A stretch of DNA of 64,000 bases from Stictocephala bisonia (lineage: Eukaryota; Arthropoda; Insecta; Hemiptera; Membracidae), in the NCBI GenBank assembly GCA_035578905.1, contig JAQJVL010000124.1, positions 1,986,616-2,050,615 of the forward strand, given 5' to 3'. The notes beneath the pieces were generated by a model that saw only the letters and a list, made by a program, of their open reading frames with translations, was not told the DNA's origin and did not search any database. Shown piece by piece: positions 28,141 to 43,290 of the stretch (position 1 is its first letter; each line of letters opens with the position of its first letter). The translations under genes were made by a program, and so were the position numbers.

Positions 28141-28750
28141 ACGCAGTGGGGGCACCCGAGGTGCGACATGGACTACCTGAGGGTCATAATTGGACACTCG
28201 AGGTGCGACATGCAGCGAAAGAGAACCCAAAACTAACACTCGAGGTGCGACATGGCGAGTTAGTACCACCGTACGTGTATAGGTGGGTGGGTGGGTTAGT
28301 ACCACCGTACGTGCACAGGTGGGTGGGTGGGTTAGTACCACCGTACGTGTATAGGTGGGCGGGTGGGTTAGTACCACCGTACGTGTATAGGTGGGCGGGT
28401 GGGTTAGTACCACCGTACGTGTATGGGTGGGCGGGTGGGTTAGGTTAGGTTGAAAATATACACGTAATAAATCAATCAACAGTCGAACAATTTTGTTGTT
28501 TCAAAGCCTCACAGAAAATGTTGCTTAGTTCCAAACATATATATTCCAAAAAAAAATATATATATATATATTTATGGACTCAGAGAGAGAGCGCGTCTAC
28601 AACCCCGCAACCCTTCGCCGGGCTACCTGAGGTGGCATGTCGCACCTCGAGTGCCAGTTTTATGGCCCTTTGGGTCGCTAGGATTAATACAGGTAGTCCA
28701 TGTCGCACCTCGAGTGCCACCAACGCAGTGAGGAGGGGGAAAGTGGCCGC
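28141..28750. mobile_element. Composite element: inverted repeats with CTCGAG motif flanking a G-rich minisatellite
   Basis: A 29-bp sequence at 28151-28179 (core GAGGTGCGACATGGACTAC) recurs inverted at 28690-28718 with one mismatch. An 18-bp core, CACTCGAGGTGCGACATG, also appears at 28195-28212 and 28237-28254, and inverted at 28636-28653. That makes five related copies pointing inward from both sides. Between them lie the 36-bp minisatellite (28256-28450) and AT-rich DNA. GC content is much higher than in the surroundings. Structure is consistent with a non-autonomous transposon or a repeatedly rearranged fold-back; no coding capacity is seen. Confidence 0.7.
28256..28450 (+). repeat. 36-bp G-rich minisatellite, locus 2, ending in TTAGG
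   Basis: About five units of TTAGTACCACCGTACGTGTA + TAGGTGGGCGGGTGGG run here. The last unit has the four-tract GGGTGGGCGGGTGGG followed by TTAGGTTAGG. Because 36 is a multiple of three, frames stay open on both strands (100 and 113 codons), but these are repeat artefacts. Confidence 0.92.
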
Positions 28751-30720
28751 CCTCACTGGGCCAGGGAGATGATATAGGGTCAGCCCGAGATCCACCACTG
28801 CGACTCAGGAGTTTTTCACCTTTTCTCGCAAATCCATACAGAGACTAAACTCATGTAAATGAACTGAACTTTTAAATTTGATCTATCATCATTAATTACG
28901 TAATTTAGAAAGCTCTAAATTTTCTTTGGCATTAAAACATTTTCAATGCAGTTAGTAAATACTATACAAATTAATCTCATTGAACATTTAATAAAAACAT
29001 TTTGTAAAAAAAGTGTTATCCTAAAGAAGTATTTGAAATATTATTGAAATCTACCAAATTAATTTTTATTTGAAATACGAAATAACAGCCTATAATTTAA
29101 CGATATTTGAATGCGTTTAATTGATTAATTTCCTAAACTTTAGATTAACTGAAGAATTTGTAAAAAAGATTATTCATTTTATGGACGAATATTTTATAAC
29201 AAAGCAAAATACATTTCAGAATAATAATAATTCAGAAAATAATTTATTGTTTAAAATAAAAAACATTATTTAGCAGATAATAAAAAAAAGTCTTTGAACA
29301 TTTGTGAATAGTAAAATATGATTAATCAGAAGTTGCAACTATTAATTAAAGGTATTCATATATACATAAGATTGAAATGAATTCAAAATGTCTTTGCTTT
29401 AAATAAAATTGAAAAGAAAAGAAGGCAGTAATAATATTATCTGATAAGCTTTGTTACAGAATCAGAAAATACACAAGAATGACAAAGCCTGCAGAGTGAA
29501 AGAAACTGAGAATTCATTACAACCCCCTTTCTCCCACCCCACACCAGATGTTCTTTTTGTTTTTTGTTGTTTACTTATTAAATTTATTTCTTAAACCAAA
29601 GATCTGGTTCAGTTTTTATTATTATTATTGTAGTAGTTATACTATTCTAGTGCAAAACACGTTTTTTGCAATTTTAAAAACAATAATAATAATAATAATT
29701 TGTATTTAATTGTAATAAATGTTTTTGCTGTGCATATATTAATATGAAATACTAGTTCTATTCTTTCTCTAATATAGTTTTTCATTTAACTTCAACTGAT
29801 TCATTATTCTAAACATGTTAAACAGCTAACGTTTAATTTCCGATTTCAAAAACTGTCTGGTGAGTTTTTAATTGTAATTATTTAAGTTTTATGAAAAGAG
29901 ATAACTTCTCATTTTAGTTGATTTTCTATATTTATGTAATCAGTGTTTATTCTTGAACTCAATATTAAGCCAAGGAGAAATATCATTTGCAAGGGTTAGG
30001 TAGTTAAATGTAGTAACTTATTTGCCATTTTTAATTAACATTAAATAGATTACTGTTTTATTCTCTTATCTATTTATATGTAATTAGAAATATTAAAAAT
30101 GTATAGTGATAAGATAATTTAATTTTTTGTTCTTTGTTCGTTGTGTTTTGCTCAAATTGAAGCGAAAAGTTCTAATTTTTATTATTTTGCTTCTTTAGGT
30201 TAATTTATAATCATTTTTAATTCTGGAATATATATTTTGATTTGTTTCCACATACTGTATACTATAATGTAAACTTTAGAAGATAAAATTTAAACATGCA
30301 TATTTTACTTTTATATGAATATTATTAAATTTCTCGTCATTATTTGAACAAGTTGGTAACGTAAGTTCAGTTAACAGCGCATTCAAACCGTGTCCCTGAC
30401 TTTAACACCTACCGTTTAATTACATTGCACTTGAGTGATCTTGTAAAACAATTCCACCACCCACAGAGCTCCCTAGTAATTTGTACGTATACCTCGCAGT
30501 AACATTAAACTTAAGTGTACATTCTCCCGTTACCACAATTCATCAATGTAATAAATTACATCTTTAAAAAAAATATTAAAAACTCGTCATTTTACTATTT
30601 TTAACAAAGGTAAATTATTTAAAAAGAGTATAAAATAATTTTTTTATGAAATACGATACTTACTAATAATTTTGTAAGCTTTTTAAAATGCATTTAAAAA
30701 TTTTGCAGACTCAAGTGTTG
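28751..30720. other. AT-rich unassigned sequence
   Basis: Apart from the GC-rich tail to about 28810, this is very AT-rich with several TTATTA/AATAAT runs (29618-29634, 29682-29699). No exon, RNA gene or clear transposon structure was recognised. Confidence 0.5.
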
Positions 30721-30724
30721 CAGA

Positions 30725-33700
30725 GGAGCATGTTATAGTTGCTACTAGACCATCGTATTCACCCATGACATGCCTCAGTCCCTCCAGTAACTCAGCTGTT
30801 ACCACTTCCATACACGCACTCTTGATCTACAACTATCACAGTCAACAAACATTGTGTAAACTGAGATCGTTACACAGGACGACGTTACAGTTGTTACCAG
30901 ACCATCGTGTTCACCCATGACATGCCTCAGTCCCTCCAGTAACTCAGCTGTTACCACTTCCACACACGCACTCTTGATCTACAACTACCACAGTCAACAA
31001 ACATTGTGTAAACTGAGTTCGTTACACAGGACGACGTTACAGTTGTTACCAGACAATCGTGTTCACCCATGACATGCCTCAGTCCCTCCAGTAACTCAGT
31101 TTTAAGCACTTCCACACACGCACTCTTGATCTACAACTACCACAGTCAACAAACATTGTGTAAACTGAGTTCGTTACACAGGACGACGTTACAGTTGTTG
31201 TCAGACCATTGTGTTCACCCATGACACGCCCTAGTCCCTCCAGTAACTCAGCTGTTATCACTTCCACACACGGACACTTGATTTACAACTACCACAGTCA
31301 ACAAACATTGTGTAAACTGAGTTCGCTACACAGGACGACGTTACAGTTGTTGTCAGACCATCGTGTTCACCCATGACACGCCTCAGTCCCTCCAGTAACT
31401 CAGCTGTTACCACTTCCACACACGCACACTTGATTTACAACTACCACAGTCAACAAACATTGTGTAAACTGAGTTCGCTACACAGGACGACGTTACAGTT
31501 GTTGTCAGACCATAGTGTTGACCCATGACACGCCCTGGTCTCTCCAGTAACTCAGCTGTAAGCACTTCCACACGCGCACACTTGATCTACAACTACCACA
31601 GTCAACAAACATTGTGTAAACTGAGATCGTTACATAGGACGACGTTACAGTTGTTGCCAGACCATCGTGTTCACCCATGACACGCCCTAGTCCCTCCAGT
31701 AACTCAGCTGTAAGCACTTCCACACACGCACACTTGATCTACAACTACCACAGTTAACAAACATTGTGTAAACTGAGTTCGCTACACAGGACGACGTTAC
31801 AGTTGTTGTCAGACCATAGTGTTGACCCATGACACGCCCTGGTCTCTCCAGTAACTCAGCTGTAAGCACTTCCACACACGCACACTTGATCTACAACTAC
31901 CACAGTCAACAAACATTGTGTAAACTGAGTTCGCTACACAGGACGACGTTACAGTTGTTGTCAGACCATAGTGTTGACCCATGACACGCCCTAGTCCCTC
32001 CAGTAACTCAGTTTTAAGCACTTCCATACACGCACACTTGATCTACAACTACCACAGTCAACAAACATTGTGTAAACTGAGTTCGCTACACAGGACGACG
32101 TTACAGTTGTTGTCAGACCATAGTGTTGACCCATGACACGCCCTGGTCTCTCCAGTAACTCAGCTGTAAGCACTTCCACACACGCACACTTGATCTACAA
32201 CTACCACAGTCAACAAACATTGTGTAAACTGAGATCGTTACATAGGACGTCGTTACAGTTGTTGCCAGACCATAGTGTTCACCCATAACACGCCTTAGTA
32301 CCTCCAGTAACTCAGCTGTTACCACTTTCACACATGCACTCTTGATCTACAACTACAACAGTCAACAAACATTGTGTAAACTGAGTTCGTTACACAGGAG
32401 GATGTTACAGTTGTTACCAGACCATCGTGTTCACCCATGACACACCCTGGTCTCTCCAGTAACTTAGCTGTTATCACTTCCACACACGCACACTTGATCT
32501 ACAACTACCAAAGTCAACAAACATTGTGTAAACTGAGTTCGTTACACAGGACGACGTTACAGTTGTTGTCAGACCATTGTGTTCACCCATGACACGCCCT
32601 AGTCCCTCCAGTAACTCAGCTGTTATCACTTCCACACACGGACACTTGATTTACAACTACCACAGTCAACAAACATTGTGTAAACTGAGTTCGCTACACA
32701 GGACGACGTTACAGTTGTTGTCAGACCATCGTGTTCACCCATGACACGCCTCAGTCCCTCCAGTAACTCAGCTGTTACCACTTCCACACACGCACACTTG
32801 ATTTACAACTACCACAGTCAACAAACATTGTGTAAACTGAGTTCGCTACACAGGACGACGTTACAGTTGTTGTCAGACCATAGTGTTGACCCATGACACG
32901 CCCTGGTCTCTCCAGTAACTCAGCTGTAAGCACTTCCACACGCGCACACTTGATCTACAACTACCACAGTCAACAAACATTGTGTAAACTGAGTTCGCTA
33001 CACAGGACGACGTTACAGTTGTTGTCAGACCATAGTGTTGACCCATGACACGCCCTGGTCTCTCCAGTAACTCAGCTGTAAGCACTTCCACACACGCACA
33101 CTTGATCTATAACTACCACAGTCAACAAACATTGTGTAAACTGAGATCGTTACATAGGACGACGTTACAGTTGTTGCCAGACCATCGTGTTCACCCATGA
33201 CACGCCCTAGTCCCTCCAGTAACTCAGCTGTAAGCACTTCCACACACGCACACTTAATCTACAACTACCACAGTTAACAAACATTGTGTAAACTGAGTTC
33301 GCTACACAGGACGACGTTACAGTTGTTGTCAGACCATAGTGTTGACCCATGACACGCCCTGGTCTCTCCAGTAACTCAGCTGTAAGCACTTCCACACACG
33401 CACACTTGATCTACAACTACCACAGTCAACAAACATTGTGTAAACTGAGTTCGCTACACAGGACGACGTTACAGTTGTTGTCAGACCATAGTGTTGACCC
33501 ATGACACGCCCTAGTCCCTCCAGTAACTCAGTTTTAAGCACTTCCATACACGCACACTTGATCTACAACTACCACAGTCAACAAACATTGTGTAAACTGA
33601 GTTCGCTACACAGGACGACGTTACAGTTGTTGTCAGACCATAGTGTTGACCCATGACACGCCCTGGTCTCTCCAGTAACTCAGCTGTAAGCACTTCCACA

Positions 33701-35273
33701 CACGCACACTTGATCTACAACTACCACAGTCAACAAACATTGTGTAAACTGAGATCGTTACATAGGACGTCGTTACAGTTGTTGCCAGACCATAGTGTTC
33801 ACCCATAACACGCCTTAGTACCTCCAGTAACTCAGCTGTTACCACTTTCACACATGCACTCTTGATCTACAACTACAACAGTCAACAAACATTGTGTAAA
33901 CTGAGTTCGTTACACAGGACGTCGTTACAGTTGTTGCCATACCATAGTATTAACCCATGACACGCATTACTACCTCCAGTAACTCAGCTGTTACCACTTT
34001 CACATACGCACTCTTGATCTACAACTACCACAATCAACAAACATTGTGTAAACTGAGTTCGCTACACAGGACGACGTTACAGTTGTTGCTATACCATAGT
34101 TTTGACCCATGACACACCCTGGTCTCTCCAGTAACTCAGCCGTAAGCACTTCCACACACGCACACTTGATTTACAACTACCACACTCAACAAACATTGTG
34201 TAAACTGAGTTCGCTACACAGGACGACGTTACAGTTGTTGCCATACCATAGTGTTGACCCATGACACGCCCTGGTCTCTCCAGTAACTCAGCTGTAAGCA
34301 CTTCTACACACGCACACTTGATTTACAACTACCACACTCAACAAACATTGTGTCAACTGAGTTTGTTACACAGGACGACGTTACAGTTGTTGCCAGATTA
34401 TCTTGTTCACCTATGACATGCCTCAGTCCCTCCAGTAACTCAGCTTTTACCACTTTTACACACGCACTCTTGATCTACAACTACCACAGTCAACAAACAT
34501 TGTGTAAACTTAGATCGTTACACAGGACGACGTTACAGTTGTTGTCAGACCATCGTGTTCACCCATGACACGCCCCAGTCCCTCCAGTAACTCAGCTGTA
34601 AGCACTTCCACACACGCACACTTGATTTACCACAGTCAACAAACATAGTGTAAACTGAGTTCGCTACACAGGACGACGTTACAGTTGTTGTCAGACCATA
34701 GTGTTTACCCATGACACACCCTGGTCTCTCCAGTAACTCAGCCGTAAGCACTTCCACACACGCACACTTGATTTACAACTACCAAACTCAACAAACATTG
34801 TGTAAACTGAGTTCGCTACACAGGACGACGTTACAGTTTTTGTCATACCATAGTTTTGACCCATGACACACCCTGGTCTCTCCAGGAACTCAGCCGTAAG
34901 CACTTCCACACACGCACACTTGATTTACAACTACCACACTCAACAAACATCGTGTAAACTGAGTTCGCTACATATGACGACGTTACAGTTGTTGCCATAC
35001 CATAGTGTTGTCCCATGACACGCCCTGGTCTCTCCAGTAACTCAGCTGTAAGCACTTCCACACACGCACACTTGATTTACAACTACCACACTCAACAAAC
35101 ATTGTGTAAACTGAGTTCGCTACACAGGACGACGTTACAGTTGTTGTCAGACCATCTTGTTCACCCATGACATGCCTCAGTCCCTCCAGTAACTCAGCTG
35201 TTACCACTTCCACACAGGCACTTTTGATTTATAACTACCACAGTCAACAAACATAGTGTAAACTGAGTTCGCT
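30725..35273. repeat. 152-bp satellite array, about 30 monomers
   Basis: The period is 152 bp (304 bp between alternate landmarks). Landmarks of each unit are CAGTAACTCAGCTGTAAGCA, CTTCCACACACGCACACTTG, CTACAACTACCACAGTCAAC, AAACATTGTGTAAACTGAG and ACAGGACGACGTTACAGTTG. A higher-order duplication is clear. The CACGCGCACA variant recurs at 31571 and 32939 (1,368 bp, nine units). The GGACGTCGTTACAG variant recurs at 32245 and 33765 (1,520 bp, ten units), so the second copy gained one monomer. Minus-strand frames of 62-76 codons recur in each monomer, but the period shifts the frame, so they are not genes. Confidence 0.97.
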
Positions 35274-35274
35274 A

Positions 35275-35717
35275 TATGTATACACTGTATGTATATGGGT
35301 GGGCGGGTGAGTCAATAACACTGTATGTGTGGGGGTGGGTGTGGGGGTGGGTGGGTGGTTCAATATCACTGTTTGTATATGGGTACCACTGTATGTATAT
35401 GGTTGGGTGGGTGGGTCAATACCACTGTATGTATATGGGTGTATTATACTAATATACTTATCATTGTCAGTGACTCTTAAAACCACCTGAGACAATAAAA
35501 AAAAAACACTGGTACTGATAGTTGGTACTGGCCCGCCCGCCCATACATATAAGGAGTTACTTGCCCACCCGCCCACCCATATACATACAGTGGTATTGAC
35601 CCACCCACCTAACCATACACATACAGTGGTAACCATATACAAACAGTGATATTGACCCACCCACCCACCCCCACACATACAGTGTTATTGACTCACCCAC
35701 CCACCCATATACATACA
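35275..35717. repeat. Inverted pair of 36-bp minisatellite arrays inside the 152-bp satellite (locus 3)
   Basis: 35275-35440 is G-rich on the plus strand (ACTGTATGTATATGGGTGGG type units). 35525-35717 is C-rich (CCGCCCACCCATATACATAC type). The two arms are inverted relative to each other across about 85 bp of AT-rich spacer. The satellite stops at 35273 and resumes at 35718, so the pair is an insertion. A 144-codon minus-strand frame spanning it is an artefact. Confidence 0.9.
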
Positions 35718-35870
35718 GGACTCAGCCGACTTGACACGCCTCAGTCCCTCCCGTAACTCAGCCGTAAGCACTTCCATACACGCACACTTGATTTATAACT
35801 ACCACAGTCTACAAAACAGCGTGTGAAATGTTTTGTTATATTGTTTCAGTTCTTGCCAGACCATAGCGGT
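35718..35870. repeat. 152-bp satellite, diverged terminal monomer
   Basis: Resumes with GACTCAGCCGACTTGACACG then CTCAGTCCCTCCCGTAACTC. It retains the full order of satellite landmarks to TTCTTGCCAGACCATAGCG, with more substitutions than internal monomers. Confidence 0.85.
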
Positions 35871-36786
35871 TTAGTTACGTTGATATGTTGTTTGTCGTCT
35901 TTGATAGGGTGAGTTTACCCAAAGTTTGAGCGGACATAAGTTTGGTTAAGAGGGTGTTACATATACTTGTACGAATGTATGTGGGGGTATGTATGTATGG
36001 GGGATATATTACACCCCCACAACGTGATTTAAAATGAACACGTTGACAAAAAGAGTAATATTTTTGTTTGTAAAGGGCAATTTAGAGTCATATTAATTCT
36101 ATCTAGAGGCTTTAAGTGTAACAATAAGTCGAATACATCCTTTGTAAGCACTGATTTCGACATTTTATTTTATCCTTAAATGTCTAACCATAAGTGAGAT
36201 AACAATGTTTAAGAAATACGTTAAATAAAATTATTCTGATAAATAAAAATACCAGATTCTTCAGTTTTTGTTACTATCATAAGCTTTCAGCTATGTATGA
36301 TGTTATTTGATTATTCCTATTTAATATAATGTAAATTATAGTAAGTACAATTAATTTTGAAAGATACAATAAAATAAAATAATAAAACTAACCAGTCAAG
36401 AGTTTGAATTTAAACTGATCGGTTATTTACTCACAATATGTATTGGTCTTTAAATAATATCTTCATTTGAGTTATAACTGTTATTTTCTTTAGAATACCA
36501 GTGACTATACAGTTTAATGATAGTGTTATAAATAAAACAAAATTTTTTTAAAAATTTGAAATTTAAATAAATTTATTTCTGTTTCGGAAAACAAATATAG
36601 AAGCTTTTATTCATATTGTGAAGAAACTTGGCGTTAAGAGGAAAACAAAAACTTTAGATTTGAACTGTTGTCATTAAAGTCTTTCATTTTTCATTTTCAC
36701 AGTTCAGGGGCTAAAAATCATGAATTATCATACAATTTTTAGCGAAAATTATATGTAATATTGAATATTTAAAAATATAATTAACT
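35871..36786. other. AT-rich unassigned sequence
   Basis: Contains a short GTATG-rich patch near 35977-36003. No exon or repeat of the described families was seen. Confidence 0.5.
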
Positions 36787-37627
36787 AGAGGACACCCCTG
36801 TGAGCTTCACGTGCCAGCCCCGACTCCCCCTGCACTCGACACACCTCGGCCTTCGGCCTCACCATGTGACTTTTGGCTATAGTGGATACTGGACGAACTG
36901 TGTATAACCATTGATTTTATACACAAATAGATTTCCCATCCAATGTTAAATTTTGAATCTATAAATATCAGCTGTTTTTTGTGGTCCATTGTGGAGCGCT
37001 AGTATAGTCCCATGTAAATGTAATGCAGTTTAAACCAGCTGTGGTTGCAGGCCACACAAACTAACAAAATTACTGCCACAATTATTCCTATTAGATGGTT
37101 TATCTATGTAGGTTTATATAATCAATGGTATAACGTAAAACCACTACATTACATTTATTTACAGTATCTCACTCACATTACTTGCGTTGATACCTAATTA
37201 TTAGTAAAAATACCCAATGGAATTACCATTTATATTTATATATTCAAGAGTATTACTTAGCCTATTTAAAACGTGTTTTTTCAGTTTGATTTTGTTTTTG
37301 ACTGAATATTAAACTCTTAATTCGGTAATAGGATAGTGCCAAACATACAAATAAACACGTTTATGTATTTATAAAACAGCTGTTATTGGCTAACTAAAAT
37401 CGAACAAATGTTATTTTTTTTGGAAAAAAGGAAATGTTGACGGGATGATTGTACCCCTTAGGAATGGAATCTCAAAAAATCCTTTCTTAGTGGATTCTTT
37501 CGATACTAAAGCTCAATTCCTTTCCTTTAATTTCCTCCTCAATTCCTTTGAAATTTCGAGTAAATCCGTTCGGTGGTTCTTGAGATTTCGTGTTGAGTGA
37601 GTGAGTGAGAGATTCAGTGGTATTTGG

Positions 37628-37663
<36 letters not shown>

Positions 37664-37700
37664 TATATATATATAGTGTATATGATATATATATAGGACT
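36787..37700. mobile_element. Dispersed non-autonomous element ending in an AT microsatellite
   Basis: Starts ACTAGAGGACACCCC followed by a GC-rich block with CACCTCGGCCTTCGGCCTC (36842-36860), a short self-complementary hairpin. It ends after a GAGTGAGTGAGTGAGAG stretch in (AT)n (37629-37695). The GC-rich start and the 37150-37390 segment are homologous, inverted, to 53215-53620. A block at 36968-37090 recurs at 51051-51175. The ACTAG-start, GC-rich head and TA-microsatellite tail resemble the truncated non-LTR or Helitron-like repeats common in insects; the class is unproven. Confidence 0.6.
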
Positions 37701-38370
37701 GCTACAAAACATATATAAATTTAGTTTAAACGGCAAAAACTGGTTTATTTAAACACCAAACTAATAACAGATCGGGAAAACTGACGTTTCTACACTAGCG
37801 TGACTGATAATTTCGCATGCTTGGCCAACATGAGCAGAGCATTACTGTCAGTCAATCTAATTGTGTTCGTGTTTGTTGATAAAAACCTGTGACTATCGAT
37901 TGTTGGCTAAATACGGAACATAGATAACTTATGTACGTTAAATATCCCAGGTCACGTTCACTGTGACAGTGATCAACTTTTATTACAGATAGTAAATAAC
38001 ATATTGTCATATCTCACATCACTATTTTTTATCGGTACTAACATTTGTGAGGTTTTAATTTGTAATTTATTTTTAAAACAACAACTACTTTGGCTTACTT
38101 AAGAGTTTATCAATTAGTTTGAAGATTTTAGTAGTTTGAATTGTAAATACTAAAAACTAAAAATATTAACATTTTTAGCAAATATTATAAGTTTTTATAA
38201 CCCTTGAAACTGGTTTGCACTTGACCTCTTCAGAATGTTCATTTCGTTAAAAAAAAAAAATAAATAAAACCACAAACACACAAAAATAATCCCTTGCACT
38301 CTTGACATTTGTTTATGTATCCATCGTTACGGGCTATCTGTAATTTCCTTTACAGCTCTTGTAAGAAACT
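37701..38370. other. AT-rich unassigned sequence
   Basis: No gene. A run of A residues is at 38250-38260. Nothing else was recognised. Confidence 0.45.
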
Positions 38371-38372
38371 GC

Positions 38373-39440
38373 ACAGTCATGCTTGTCAACTCTCACATCC
38401 AGTATAACTGGCTACATGCCATTTCCCTCGAACCCTGTTGTATCCAATATCACTGGATATTGTTATACAAGGTTTATTTAATTGTTTGTTAATTTATACT
38501 GTAACTAGTACCTGGTGTGGCCTGTATTTGTTCCTCAGAACTATTATAAGAATCATAAAAACACTTTTTAGTAATCGAATTTGGTTATATTGATAAATAA
38601 AAATAGCCTTACAAGCTAAAAATTCTTATCGCATGACATTGTAATAAATAAATATAATTTAGTAATATTTATAGCCCTATTTTTTCTTCCAACTAACTAA
38701 AAATGAAAGACAAATGTTGTACTAAGTTGTGTGTTAAGCTGTTCCGTTATTCCAGTCCAGCAAAGGGATACAAATTGGAAACAAAGCTGGTGCACTGTGT
38801 CCAGGGCTACCAGACTACATGTGTATTTTAAGTATTACATTTTAAATATAAAATAAACTTTTATCTGTTTTTATTTTATACACAAGGTTATTTTTTACAT
38901 AATTATCAAGGTACATTTTTTAACTTTTTAACTTTTTTTACAAGCTATTAAAGGATTTCTTGTAACATTTTTTAATTGTATTAAAGATTTTATCTTAATT
39001 ATCATTTTTATAGATATTAACAATAAATAACATTTACAAAACCAGCTTATTTTAAAAATAATTTAAAAATATCTTATAGTAAAAGTTTAATTTAAAATAA
39101 TTTAATTAATACTCAATCATTTTCTAGCACAATGAGTTTTAATTGCAATAAAATAAACAAACCAAATAATGAGAAAAAAGTAAAAATTAGGTTTGTAGTA
39201 CTAATATACAATTTAAGTACCTGGACTTTTAAATATCCATTTAAACAGTTTTTCAAATGTAATAGTAAACAAACAGAGTGCAATGTGCAAATCAGGCGAT
39301 CTCATAGCAGAGCTGTAGAGGAAACTAGGGTTAGCCAGTAATGCTGGATATGAGAGCTGACAGAAAGTTAACCGAAACTTTTAACCAGAGTAGTACAAGA
39401 AAACACTATATCCCCGTATACTGGATATGGTTTTCCACTT
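38373..39440. mobile_element. Fold-back / MITE-like element of about 1.07 kb
   Basis: The left arm near 38378-38470 and right arm near 39300-39440 are inverted. Shared blocks are CTCTCACATCCAGTATAACT at the left and the complement of AGCCAGTAATGCTGGATATG at the right. CATTTCCCTCGAACCC pairs with the complement of AGAGGAAACTAGGGTT. The interior is very AT-rich. A 69-codon frame at 39132-39341 overlaps the right arm and has no transposase features. Confidence 0.6.
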
Positions 39441-41793
<2,353 letters not shown>

Positions 41794-41920
41794 CAATACC
41801 ACTGTATGTGTATGGGTGGGTGGGTGGGTGGATCAGTACCACTTTATGTGTATGGGTGGGTGGGTGGGTCAGTCTTACTGTATATGTATGGGTGGGTGGG
41901 TGGGTTAGGTTAGGTTAGGG
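41794..41920 (+). repeat. 36-bp G-rich minisatellite, locus 4, ending in TTAGG repeats
   Basis: Three units of CAATACCACTGTATGTGTAT + GGGTGGGTGGGTGGG. Each has four guanine triplets separated by single T residues (for example 41814-41828 and 41854-41868). The array ends in TTAGGTTAGGTTAGGGG at 41905-41921. Confidence 0.92.
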
Positions 41921-41921
41921 G

Positions 41922-42890
41922 AATTTATTATTAGGGAATATTATTTAAATACTAAAAATATAGTTTATCTTATTACAAGTTTTTTGAAGTTATATAATAT
42001 GCCTGAAAAATATTCAGTATTAAACATTGACAAGGGTCGCACCGGTCACACCGGTCACTCGGTCTTTAATTCGTGACTTCAGTAACTGCAGAACTTTACT
42101 AGAAGCAACAACTGTACTAGAAGCAACAGAACAAATATGTAGTATTTTTTACTTCAACAGGTTTTTCTTAACGCAATGTTACCACCAACATAACATTATA
42201 AATATAATCCATGCATCAATAAAAATGCTGTACTGATGGAAATCAATAGATATTTTAGAGCCACTAGGGTAATGCTCAGGTAATTTGTTACATTTCTGAT
42301 ATTTTCCCTCCGTGCGTAAAATAAATCTAATCAATATATCTTGTCTTTCCTAGCTCAAACATTTTGTGAAGACCACTTATTGAAATAAATATACAGCCTT
42401 TCTGTTCGATTATAACGGTGTTGTAAGATTTTTTACTGTCATGATTACTCTGAGCCCGATGACCTTGTGGTCGTACGGAACCTCAGTTTAGCTAAGGATA
42501 TCAACACAATGATAATTATTTAGATGTTTAGTACCATTTAGGTGTCAAAATACTCATCTAGGACACGTAAAAACACACTTATTTACCATTGTTTGGTGTT
42601 TTATTACCATTAAGTTACTTTTATACTTTGCTCTAAACTGTTTATTATTATTATTTTACTAGTTTTTGCACTACCTTTTGAAAATAAGTGAACACACCAC
42701 AGAGGACAGTCTATAGACCGATACTTGTGGCCAAGGATTCAGATCCAAAACACAGATTTAATTTGAAATTTAACTACTGATCAGAGTAAAAACAACGAGT
42801 GTTATCCATTAAGTTAAGACTTAAGAATAATTAATTATATTTCTTCTAGTTATTTATGTTAATTTATCATTAATTTCTAAGAATAATGGA
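41922..42890. other. Unassigned sequence
   Basis: A short patch at 42033-42060 has ACCGGTCACACCGGTCACTC, a small direct repeat. No exon was recognised; a 69-codon frame at 42027-42236 has no recognisable domain. Confidence 0.45.
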
Positions 42891-42892
42891 TA

Positions 42893-43290
42893 TGGGTGAA
42901 TATGAGAGGGGAATGAGAGTGATAAGTGTAGTCATTGTTACAGAGAAAAGCTGTTTATTAATAGCCCTATAGTCAGGGAAACTAGAATACATACGTGGAA
43001 TCTGAACCACGTAGTGTTGGTCTGATTTTCAACTAACTGACAAGCCCGATACTCAGCACTCTTCCCTACACAACATCTGAACCTTGGCTACCATCCACTA
43101 TGGGAGCTCAGACTTCCCTAGCAGTGCCCACGTAGGTAGCAACCGTTGAAAGGAAGCCATTTCAGTATTAAAAGGACCGATCATAGAACCTATGGCCTAC
43201 AATCTCCACAGCATTTTGTCCCCAAGAATCCGGGTTACAGCACTTCCAATAGTGCCGACTGTTATTCCTCCCCAAGGTTAACTGTCAGAA
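42893..43290 (-). mobile_element. SINE-like repeat, copy 2
   Basis: On the minus strand there is a B-box-like GGTTCAGATTCC (43004-43015). The plus strand shares AATATGAGxGGxGAATGAG, TTATTAATAGCCxxATAG, AACTAACTGACAAGCC and CACAACATCTG with the other copies. Its 43205-43265 segment (CAGCATTTTGTCCCCAAGAA ... TACAGCACTTCCAATAGTGC) aligns with the 74-bp satellite monomer. Confidence 0.75.

Noticed and set aside
28518..28798. Overlapping 84- and 72-codon frames on opposite strands in GC-rich DNA
   Set aside because: They cross the inverted CTCGAG motif copies and reflect higher GC content; no domain is recognisable.
31079..35213. Many similar minus-strand frames of 62-76 codons (MEVLTAELLE...) that look like a gene family
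   Set aside because: They repeat with the 152-bp satellite, whose period is not a multiple of three, and each ends by frameshift into the next monomer.
41905..41921. TTAGG run considered as a chromosome end
   Set aside because: Only three units followed by ordinary AT-rich DNA, so it is at most an interstitial trace.
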